Source: Labyrinthula sp. Ha
Lineage: Eukaryota; Sar; Bigyra; Labyrinthulida; Labyrinthulaceae
DNA: 64,000 nt
NCBI GenBank assembly: GCA_015227615.1
Contig: JAALGZ010000004.1
Location: 434,001-498,000, forward strand
Reading direction: 5' to 3'
Shown here: positions 40,593 to 49,348 of the stretch, one piece after another
How the letters are laid out: each line of letters opens with the position of its first letter
Numbering within the stretch: the first letter of the stretch is position 1
Notes under the pieces: generated by a model
Told to the model about the DNA's origin: nothing
The model's input: only the letters and a program-made list of their open reading frames with translations
Databases searched by the model: none
Position numbers and translations under genes: made by a program

Positions 40593-40714
40593 GGTGCCCC
40601 TTTTTTTATTTATATATAAGTCTAAAAAGTCATTGGTTTCCTTTTTGGTTCTTTTTATTTGAATATACAGCTTAAAATTCCGGGCATACAACGCTTTTGC
40701 AGGGCTTCTGTTTC

Positions 40715-40737
40715 TGATTGGTAGAATTGACCAATCA
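40715..40737. promoter_or_regulatory. Head-to-head CCAAT boxes forming an 8-bp inverted repeat
   Basis: TGATTGGT (40715-40722) and ACCAATCA (40730-40737) are exact reverse complements around a 7-base spacer. Each contains a CCAAT core, on opposite strands. The repeat ends exactly 35 bases before the ATG at 40773. CCAAT is the NF-Y binding core, so promoter use is plausible. Confidence 0.65.
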
Positions 40738-40772
40738 AAATATTTAAGGTTGGGGATAGATTGATTTCCTTA

Positions 40773-41783
40773 ATGACGTCATCATGTTATGAAGGTAGTA
40801 AACAGAAACAAACAGTAAAGACCTTCCTGAATAATGCTCCGTGTTTTATGGGCCGACAGAAGCAAAAGACCATAAACTATAACTTAAGTGGAATGAATAC
40901 GAAAGAGAATACTTTTCTTCACCTTGAAGCCGGAGATGGCAGTGTAGAAACTCCAAATCATTATACAAACTATGGAGCACAACAACCTCTGTGCACCCAA
41001 AAGGTAAAAGATACACATCCACGGTATAAATTCTACAGTTACGCATCTTCTTCATTTCAAACACTTACTCCGAAATACCTACCCCCTGTAAAAGTGACTC
41101 CAATACACCAGATCGCTTTGCCTCCGATGGAAAACCCAGTGTGCACTGAAGTTGCTAATTTCTTAAAAACTCTTCAGAGCGAGCGAGATGAAATATTAAG
41201 AGCAGCAAGAAGAAGAAGTAAGGTACTAGGTTGTTTAGTGTTTCTCGGACTCATTGTTTTGGCAACTTTTGTAACCTACATGGTCTACTCTAACATCAGA
41301 CTAAGCTCTTCCAATGCAGTAGGCTCCCCAAACACTACCACAACTTCCCCCGTTGGGCCTCCTTCATCAGTGCCTTCAATGTTACCCACAGTTGTAGATC
41401 CAGAAGATACGACTTTTCCTCCTGGCATCACTGAGCAGCCTACGTTTCACCAGTCAGACTCATTGACTGAAAAACCTTCTCTTTCTCCTACTGGTCTTCC
41501 AAGTACCGGGTCGATCGCATCACCAACATTTGACGCAACTGCAATTTGTGGGCAAGAGAGGCTTAGTTTGTTGTACGCGTTTTGTGTGAGTGATTTTGAG
41601 TACGTAAGATGTAGTCAGGGGGAAGTAATTTTCGCCGACGATGGGGCACTAGTGATTAGCTGTAGGGATCGCCCGGGTACTGGAAGTTGTGCCTGTCCAC
41701 AATTTGTTTTGGTTGATGATTCGCATCCATGTGCTGGTGATAGCTCTAACTTTGGACTGGAGCACTGTTATCCTGTTTTGTAA
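40773..41783 (+). CDS. Single-pass membrane protein with Pro/Ser/Thr stalk and 8-Cys C-terminal domain
   Basis: Unrecognised 336-residue protein. A longer reading begins at a TTG four codons upstream; the ATG at 40773 is preferred. Residues 1-150 are polar and end in a basic run (RAARRRSK). Residues 151-171 form one hydrophobic segment (VLGCLVFLGLIVLATF...). About 172-245 is a Ser/Thr/Pro-rich stalk with PSLSPTGLPS-like words, the kind seen in diatom and other stramenopile surface proteins. The last roughly 90 residues hold eight cysteines (ICG, FCV, RCS, SCR, SCAC, PCA, HCY), enough for four disulfides. Positive residues before the segment and no signal peptide suggest type II topology, with the Cys domain outside the cytosol. 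Role unknown. Confidence 0.75.
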   Translation: MTSSCYEGSKQKQTVKTFLNNAPCFMGRQKQKTINYNLSGMNTKENTFLHLEAGDGSVETPNHYTNYGAQQPLCTQKVKDTHPRYKFYSYASSSFQTLTPKYLPPVKVTPIHQIALPPMENPVCTEVANFLKTLQSERDEILRAARRRSKVLGCLVFLGLIVLATFVTYMVYSNIRLSSSNAVGSPNTTTTSPVGPPSSVPSMLPTVVDPEDTTFPPGITEQPTFHQSDSLTEKPSLSPTGLPSTGSIASPTFDATAICGQERLSLLYAFCVSDFEYVRCSQGEVIFADDGALVISCRDRPGTGSCACPQFVLVDDSHPCAGDSSNFGLEHCYPVL

Positions 41784-44700
41784 GTGTTAACTCTACGTTT
41801 TTTAAAAACCATGTCTTTATTTTTTAGACATGTACACGTTTTGCTTGACTTTTTCTTGAATCTGGCGGGTTATTGCACTATTTATATAAGGTGTTTGTCC
41901 AAATTTAGATATCGAATATAAGGATCTGCAGCACTATTCGTGAATTTTTCAGGTTTGCATAATTAAGTTATAGTTTCAGCATCCTTACCAATAAATTAGT
42001 AGTAATGTCATTCCACTGCAATTACTCCCTTATAAAATGTTCTTATGATCAATAGCATTTGCCAGGAGAAAACTTGTTCAGGATATTGCATACCTTAATA
42101 ATTTCATTTAGGGAGAGGAAATGCATTATATATATATGTTTATTTTGAGGCGAACAGGTATTAAGATGAAAAATTAAGTCAGCTAGGTGAATAAGACTTC
42201 TTGGGCCAAAAGAATAGTTCTTGCTCATGCAGAATGGATTCAAATATAAAGGTTAGATATGAGCCATGCAGCAAAGAATCACTAGTATCTTAATGCTGTT
42301 GTAACAGACACGATTCTAATTTGTTCCACCAAAAAATGTAATTAGTGACGGTAGTAGAGACTAAATGAATAACTAGATCCCTAATTTTTTTTCATAGATT
42401 AATGTTAGCTAAGAATATCCAGCGAACAATTACCTGAAAACTTTGCATTTAATGATAGCAATAAACTTAGATTTCCTCACGATCGGATGACCATTAGCAT
42501 TTAGATCCTACGTAAATAAAGTGGTCATTAGTTGATCATAAAGCTATCAGAAAGATAAGAAACTTGGGATAGAATATTAAAAGTATAAATAACATAATTG
42601 CCTTGTTAAATTATTTTAAAACATCTAAAACAAGGAGAGACCTGTTTTCCTTAATTTATCTGTCGGCTGCTTTCTAGCTGATGAAGACTATATTGCCTAG
42701 ATTAAATGAAATCCACTGAAGGAATAGTAGAATCTAAGTAGCTTAAATTAGATTACAATATTGGAGCATGCCTTAAAAGTACCTTTATCTTATTTTAGTG
42801 CTTTAGACTGGTTAATTGTTAGATACAGGTTCTTTTGGTTCATTTACTTGAGTCTTAAATATGTTAATTTAAATATTCTTTTCTGTAAGGGTGGTTGTAT
42901 CTATTTGATTTAGTTAGAAAGAAGGATTTACCTCCTTAGGGAAACTCTGCTTACTTTTTTTACTTGCTTAGGTCCCAAATACATTGGTAATTCTGTATCG
43001 GATTCTATGCTCTTCTTCGATTAGAGCTTATTGAAATTCTGGTTATTGGATTAGGTATGTGCTTCTCATATCATAGCTCAAAAAAATCCTGGCCAAACTG
43101 CATACTCGACTAATTAACCATGTTAGAGATAATAAGCATAATATACCTACAAGGTATTCTAGTAGCTTCTCATATACTTGTTTATGGATATTATCAATAA
43201 ACCGAGTAGCTTAAATGTAATAGTCTACCAGGAAGCAGCTAAATCAGAATTACACAGTCTTTCTCACTCGAAAGTAGCTGATATACAGTATAACATTTGT
43301 GGAATATCTTTAGGGGTAACTGAACTGTTCATGAATATTCAATGGGTTTATTTTTTTAACTATTGTGTTCTAGACACGCCCAACTTAGAACAGTTCTATC
43401 TGGTGCCTCTTTTTTTGTTGCCGAATTCCTGCTCATGAATATAAGTAGCCCTATAAGCTAAAATTATGCAACGAAAAAAGTACTCATAACCCTAGATTAC
43501 CTACTTCAATATAACCAGCTTTGAAGGAATAGGGAGTTCATGGGTTTATTACCACTTATATCTATTTAGCTTCCAGAAAGAATACTTAGTACACGTGTAT
43601 ATTTGTCTTTTTAATAATCTAAGCTATCACAATAACGTCCTGTCAGCTAACATAGGCATCCAAACTTTTTACCCAGAGAAAATTCAGAGCAGTATTTTTT
43701 TAACTGCGACTATATGTGCGATACCATGTTACAAAATAAAGCCTATTCCCCCATAGGTTTTATCTTTAAGAAGTTTTCTAACTAAAGTTCCTAATATCAA
43801 TTTGACATAATTCAATGAAAAAATAACAATCCTAAGTTTCTTTTCAGCAAAGGGAAATATTTTCTTAAGGAAATTTGCTGCCGAATTCATTTGAATTTAA
43901 TTTGGGGTATATTTATTGTTATTGTTCTTGAAGTATCCCTTATCATTATCAGTTGCCTTCACCAAAAAAAATGTATCTCTGCATGTACTTCACGTTCAAG
44001 TTTCTAGTTAAAGTAGTTTTTTGATTCTCTTAATTTAACCAACATAATGAAGTTGCAAGCTCTTCCGTACTTAAATAAATCTGTAAAACATGGCCTAATA
44101 TCGTTACTCTTCCAAATAATGAATTTTAATGGCAAATAGTCAGCAAAAAAAAAGTTTTAGAAAACTAGTTTATTCATTCCGATATCCAAAAAGGCAGACC
44201 TTGTCTAGGTTTAATCGATGAATATTTAAGAGACACACATATGTGTCAATGCTTTCTTATCTAGGTTTTCAGATTATTGGCTCGCCCTTCTGAATGAAGA
44301 AGTTTCACATGCTAATTTCACTAAATAGCATACTGATTATATTAAAGTGTCGCAAGAATAAGTGGTAATTATCGTGTTTGTAATGCTGTTTTCATAATTA
44401 TTTTTCTCCAAGCAGAGAAAAATACTTGATAATTCTCTACACGACTATTCATCTATCATTTACAGGATAGATTTCTACAGGAATTTTAAAATATATCTTA
44501 CCCGTTTTAAATCACATAACATCTTAAAGGTAACAAAATCATCAATTTTTTAACAACCCTTCGTTTTATACATCCCTGGTTAATCCCAAGACATCAAGGA
44601 GGAAGAAACCCTCAAAGATAAAGAGTTAAGTTATTTACCATAGTAAAAATTTTACTTTCTCAGCTTAGTTTTCTATACCTTCAGTTATAAGTTTATGTCA

Positions 44701-44908
44701 AGTATACTATAGTATATGGATATTTTATACTGCATAAACCTTTACTAAGTTCTATTCAATAGTAATGTTTTTCTTTTCCTATCTAGGTTTACAAATAAGC
44801 AATTGCCCAAAATTGCCCAAAATTGCCCAAAATACCAAGAAACTAAAAAACGAAAACAAGAAGCACAAAAAAAGTTAGTAAATTAATGCACCGCTCTATC
44901 GTTTCTCC
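41784..44908. other. 3.1-kb AT-rich intergenic region
   Basis: No reading frame with protein-like character was found. An 86-codon frame at 43178-43438 looks like chance. The only structured piece is the 10-bp tandem repeat at the right end. Stop codons are frequent in all frames. Confidence 0.6.
44801..44834 (+). repeat. 10-bp tandem repeat (AATTGCCCAA), about 3.4 copies
   Basis: The unit AATTGCCCAA occurs three times head to tail at 44801-44830 with a partial fourth. It lies about 75-108 bases before the start codon of the PH-like gene, so it may be in its promoter or 5' UTR. Confidence 0.9.
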
Positions 44909-46957
44909 ATGGACAATACTTCGCAAACAAACAGTTACAGAAGCTTTCTTCCAAGTCACGCGCCTTCTCAAATATCACATTCCACAATAACAAATAGATC
45001 ACGGCGGAATAGGAAGCCTTTTATAAGTTCGACTAAACTGAAAGATCTTTTGCTGTGGAATTCTCTCGCGCTATCGTTATACTACTCCATATACGTCGAA
45101 TGCAATCCTATAGCATCTTTGAAAGAAATTGAATCTCTTCTTGATACCCTATTGGTTAAACCCAACCCTAAATCTCTCTTTGCGCTCTTCACTCTATGGA
45201 CACAGAACACAATCTACTCACAAAGAAACCTGATATGGAAAAATGTGCTTGTGAATTTTGATAATTTTAGAAAGCTCTTGATTCAAAAAAAATTTGAAAT
45301 ACTTGATTTAAAGGCTTCCCTTTCTGCTGTTCGGATGTGTTGGGATACACTTTGGCAGAAAAAAGCGCCTGGATCTGAATTCAAACTGATTAAACAATTT
45401 ATTCATCAACTCACAACTGATCAAACCGAACTTATTACTATGTTGCACATTCCTGACTGTTCTTTGGATATTTTGTCGTATAACAATACGTGTAAAACCC
45501 TTCTGACTACTTTTGGAGCATCCAAATATTCGCATTCAGTCTATTCAGGGCTTGTTAGTCTCAACTTACTAATCGATTCTTGTCTTAGAGATCCGAAGGT
45601 TCTGTTTGAAGTCCAGAAGGTTTATTCTCTTAAGCGATCGCCTATTTCAAGTTGGACTCGTGCGGTTCTTAAATCACGGTATTACTGCGATACCCCTGGA
45701 CAAGGTGGAATTAAGCTTTGTTTATGGCTTGGCCACGAAAGTATTGTAGCTCGGTATTCTTACTTGACATCAACGAACTCAGAAGTGTCAATTGAGCGTA
45801 TGGTTCATTCATTGTTTGTTGAATATAAAAGAACAAAGATGCACAGAACGAGATCGTTTGAGCGAGAATATGATAAGATTAAACAAAGTGTTTTTGAGCA
45901 AATAAATTTGACAGTGAAATATCATCATAAGCAAGTTTTGAAATTTTCACAACCTCAACTTTCTGTGGAAACTGGGATTAGTCAAGCAAATGGAGTGGGT
46001 GATTTGAAATCTGTGAGATCATATTTTTCGGCTAAGTCAGTAGCTATTGACAAAGCTGAGTTGTTTAATGATGCCAGAAGTGAAGCCTCTGGATTTAGTA
46101 CTGCGTTTAATGAAAATACACCTTTGAGAAGTGAAATAAATACGGAAAGGTCCCAGTCTCAACATGACCCTACTAAGTCTGATCCAACAGTTTCTTTAGA
46201 ACAGCAGGAAATTATTAGAAGAGTTATTCGAGAGAAGTTCCAACCTAGAGCTGAAGAGCCAGCAAGTACTTTTTCCGGGGTGAAGATAGCCAACCTCGGT
46301 GGTAGCTATTTTGACCTCACAGGGGTGGATATAAACAACGCTTCTTTTGATTCTGTAGAAGCAACAGAAGCTGTAATAGGAGTTCAAGAGAAGTCTGATT
46401 TGAGATTTTCTAATGCGTCGCAACAACTATCAGAAGACACGGAATTTGTTTTTGGGCAACTTGTATTTGTCAATATAGAGGGAGATTTATGGTCACAGTC
46501 ACAATTAAGTTTAGTGAAAATAAACGGAGACTACATTGTAGCAGCTTCGGATATAATGTGGAACTTGGGAACCTGTGCAGTTCGTCCGCAACTAGTTGGA
46601 TCAAGAGACAAGAATCCTCAAATAGGCAACAGATTTTGTATAATCAAGGGGCATGACCGGTTAAAGGTTGGTTGCAAGAGTGAAGAAGATAGACGCGAAT
46701 GGGTTCGTTGCATTGGCTTTGGTATTGGGCAAACACGCACAAAAGCATTGTTAGAAGAAGTTAATGGATTTTCAAAGTCAACTCCCAGTTCTTCAGGAGA
46801 GGAACCTGTTTCACTCCAAAATAATGCTGTCTCTACAAGTACAACAACCTTCAGCCGAAGTTACAATTCTCCTCAACCACGAAAAGTTGCTTCTGACAAA
46901 CTTTTTCTCGCTGCTGATGAGTTACGAAAGGCTCTTGCGGAAACTGAATTGCGGTAG
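44909..46957 (+). CDS. Hypothetical 682-aa protein with a C-terminal PH-like domain
   Basis: No family recognised for the protein as a whole. Residues about 35-330 are Leu-rich and look helical, with no membrane segment. About 330-510 is polar and likely disordered (Ser, Gln, Glu, Asn). About 510-607 reads like a pleckstrin-homology fold: alternating hydrophobic strands (GQLVFVN, LSLVKING, RFCIIKG, DRLKVGC) followed by a helix with the characteristic Trp in DRREWVRCIGF. The tail is Ser/Thr-rich with a short terminal helix. A lipid- or protein-binding adaptor is possible but unproven; other PH-superfamily folds would look the same by eye. The start is the ATG at 44909. An ATG at 44886 opens an overlapping frame and could act as an upstream ORF. 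No intron is needed. Confidence 0.75.
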   Translation: MDNTSQTNSYRSFLPSHAPSQISHSTITNRSRRNRKPFISSTKLKDLLLWNSLALSLYYSIYVECNPIASLKEIESLLDTLLVKPNPKSLFALFTLWTQNTIYSQRNLIWKNVLVNFDNFRKLLIQKKFEILDLKASLSAVRMCWDTLWQKKAPGSEFKLIKQFIHQLTTDQTELITMLHIPDCSLDILSYNNTCKTLLTTFGASKYSHSVYSGLVSLNLLIDSCLRDPKVLFEVQKVYSLKRSPISSWTRAVLKSRYYCDTPGQGGIKLCLWLGHESIVARYSYLTSTNSEVSIERMVHSLFVEYKRTKMHRTRSFEREYDKIKQSVFEQINLTVKYHHKQVLKFSQPQLSVETGISQANGVGDLKSVRSYFSAKSVAIDKAELFNDARSEASGFSTAFNENTPLRSEINTERSQSQHDPTKSDPTVSLEQQEIIRRVIREKFQPRAEEPASTFSGVKIANLGGSYFDLTGVDINNASFDSVEATEAVIGVQEKSDLRFSNASQQLSEDTEFVFGQLVFVNIEGDLWSQSQLSLVKINGDYIVAASDIMWNLGTCAVRPQLVGSRDKNPQIGNRFCIIKGHDRLKVGCKSEEDRREWVRCIGFGIGQTRTKALLEEVNGFSKSTPSSSGEEPVSLQNNAVSTSTTTFSRSYNSPQPRKVASDKLFLAADELRKALAETELR

Positions 46958-47816
46958 TGTATTAAAAATAACTATTCTGTGGATTTGGCTGGTTTTGGTA
47001 TCTTCGACAAAGGCAGAAGATACATGGGAGGCATAAACTTGACTATTAAGACGTAGGTCTTTTTGAATTTGAACCTGTTAAGCTTGATTATGTCTATTTA
47101 CCTACGTTCAAAGTTCTTGTTTATTATCTAAGTTTTTTCTTAGTTCTTGTTTATTTCTCTTGCTGCTCTTAATAGTAAATCAGAAAAGTTTTGTTTAGGT
47201 TAAAGGAAAGCCTGATCAGTTTTTCAGTTGAAACAATTACTAAAGCCTATTATCTAGGTAGAAGAAACTTTGAAAAAGGGTACAAGTAGAGTTATTCTAC
47301 AGTTACTGCAATAGTTATTACTCGAAGACATTAATTGGACTATTCTTTCTGTATATATGGCTTTTAACTATACCTTTACCTAAGTTTGCTTCAGGTGAAT
47401 ATTCAATTGTCATACAATAACTAGTCTTTAGAGTAAAGTATCTTTGAATCAATTTTTTCGTTTATGTTGACTTATAAATCTGCCATTAAAGTTTTAAATA
47501 GTTTTGTTGCATGTCAATAATTCAAGTTAAGTTGCTAATTCAGGGCTCGAAACTATCACAAAATATGAAAGCTAACTTTCAGGTCTCTTACTTAGAAAAT
47601 ACCAGCTAAAAAGATATATGTACCTATATAGCATTAGAGAAATATAAGATTTTATAATTTATAACAAGTTAATTTCTATGGGGTATTGTAGTTCTTCAGA
47701 GCTAAAGAAACTCTAAATAGAGAAAGGAAAAAGAAAAACTTGCGTTGTTTAAAAATATTACAGGAACACAATTCCTTCACAAATAGTGTCAAGAATATTG
47801 GAGTTTAATTATCCAT
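46958..47816. other. Intergenic region between two convergent genes
   Basis: AT-rich DNA between the 3' ends of the PH-like gene and the leftward 304-aa gene. A 14-base word, AGTTCTTGTTTATT, occurs twice 30 bases apart near 47112 and 47142. Nothing else stands out. Confidence 0.55.
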
Positions 47817-48731
47817 CTAGTTACTATTTTGTTTATTATTGAGTAACCATAAAAAATATTTTATCATCTTTTGATTAGTTTGAATGTCATATTTGAACTC
47901 TTCAAAATCTTCAAAATTCTTGTTTACATTCCAAAGTAATTTATTTATTACATAAAACTCAGCTGCAAAAACTAATCGATAATTCATTCTAAATATTCCA
48001 ACTTTTCTAGCTAAACCAGCTGAAACTATTAATAAAATAAAGGAACAAAATTCTTGAGAGGTGTCTTTGCAATTGCAAAGGTAAAAATTCATGTTAATTT
48101 CTGTGCAAGAACAAAAACTACGCAACAGTTTTCTAATCAGGACTCTTCTTGGGATGGAATATTTGATGTTTTCAAACGCAACATCAAATTTCTTCGGAAA
48201 AACAACTTCATTAAAGATGTTTACTGTATTCACTTCTTGTTTATCTTCAGAGAAATACTCAGGATAAAATTGAATTTTATCCCAAGGATGATAAAATATT
48301 GTTTTAAACTCAGTTGATTTGTTCAGGATGAAATTTCTGAATACTTTGTATTCTTGTTCACTGTAACCATAGGAATAGGCAGAAACAAAAAGTTTATTAA
48401 TAACCAAAACTTTCTTCAGTTTATCCATCATATTTTGAATATTTTGAAATAAAGAAGATATTTGAATAGAAGAAAAACTTGTTGCAGCTCTCTTATTTTG
48501 TAGAAATACTCTAAGAAAAGTTATTATCTTTTCTTGTTTCATAAAAGGTGTTTCCCAAAGATAAACTAATTTAGTATCACTCTTACAAAATCTTATAACA
48601 TACTCTTTGTAATCAAGTATATCAAACTTAATACTTTCGTGTTGAACTTGAACAACAACTTCAGTCAAATTATTGTTGAATATAAGATATATATCACAAC
48701 TTTCGTGCTTGTCAAGCTTCATGTTTTTCAT
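47817..48731 (-). CDS. Hypothetical 304-aa protein
   Basis: Not recognised. A clean ATG-to-stop frame (MKNMKLDKHESCDIYLIF...) in AT-rich DNA, where a 304-codon frame is unlikely by chance. The protein is rich in Phe, Lys, Asn, Ile and Tyr, has a small cysteine cluster (SFCSCTE...FYLCNCKD...EFCSF) and no clear membrane segment or signal peptide. The composition differs from the RPL10, PDHB and AKR genes, so it may be a fast-evolving, lineage-specific or transferred gene. Its start codon lies only 103 bases from the left end of the LTR retrotransposon, which must have landed in or near its promoter. Confidence 0.6.
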   Translation of the reverse strand: MKNMKLDKHESCDIYLIFNNNLTEVVVQVQHESIKFDILDYKEYVIRFCKSDTKLVYLWETPFMKQEKIITFLRVFLQNKRAATSFSSIQISSLFQNIQNMMDKLKKVLVINKLFVSAYSYGYSEQEYKVFRNFILNKSTEFKTIFYHPWDKIQFYPEYFSEDKQEVNTVNIFNEVVFPKKFDVAFENIKYSIPRRVLIRKLLRSFCSCTEINMNFYLCNCKDTSQEFCSFILLIVSAGLARKVGIFRMNYRLVFAAEFYVINKLLWNVNKNFEDFEEFKYDIQTNQKMIKYFLWLLNNKQNSN

Positions 48732-48834
48732 AATATCTTCCCGTTTTATTTATGTTTAGTAACAAAAAAAATATTTCTGTGATAGTTTTCCATATTTCTA
48801 GTGTTATTTTTGGTTATTTTTATCACACAGAAAT

Positions 48835-49326
48835 TGTGTATATTTAATTGTTAACGTTTTGGATTACTTGGGCAACTTAAGTATTTCGGTGAGTAATAGG
48901 AGGTGGTTAAGTTATTGTCAACAGTTTGGTTACTTGTGCTAGTTAAGTAAAGACCTAAAGAATATTAATAAATAGAATAGATATCGCATATATATTTTGG
49001 GGCGATCTGACGTGAGTTAATTAATAACAACAATAGAAATATAAAACTTGAAAGTTTATCAATCTAACTTGTTCCTAGTGAGATAGTAAACCCCTGAGTG
49101 TTAACAACGCCTTGTGTGTTTACTAGATTGATACTTAACGAAGTATCCAGGTTTGTGGCTTGAATAGAGCCCTTACAGTGTTAGAGTTAGGAGATCCCTT
49201 AATATTAAGAGCGATCTGCCTGTATCTTTTGGCTTCATTAGATACGATAATGCACAGTAGCTGTAGAGCTCGTCGTTGCAACTTATCCTTGCAAGTCTGA
49301 ACGCTCGAGGGTTTTCCGAGTGTACA
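48835..49326 (+). repeat. 5' LTR (492 bp)
   Basis: Starts TGTGTATATTTAATTG and ends TGTACA, so it has TG...CA ends. It matches 58124-58615 at all but about two positions. A TATATATTTTGGGG stretch in its first third is a possible core promoter. Confidence 0.95.
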
Positions 49327-49342
49327 AATTGTTATAACAATT
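49327..49342. repeat. 16-bp perfect palindrome directly after the 5' LTR
   Basis: AATTGTTATAACAATT is its own reverse complement and begins at the first base after the LTR, where a tRNA primer-binding site would normally be. No TGG-starting tRNA-complementary stretch is seen. Only 22 bases separate the LTR from the Gag ATG. Confidence 0.7.
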
Positions 49343-49348
49343 CCTCAG

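Noticed and set aside
43178-43438. An 86-codon frame in the 41.8-44.9 kb desert
   Set aside because: No recognisable motif and composition like the surrounding non-coding DNA.
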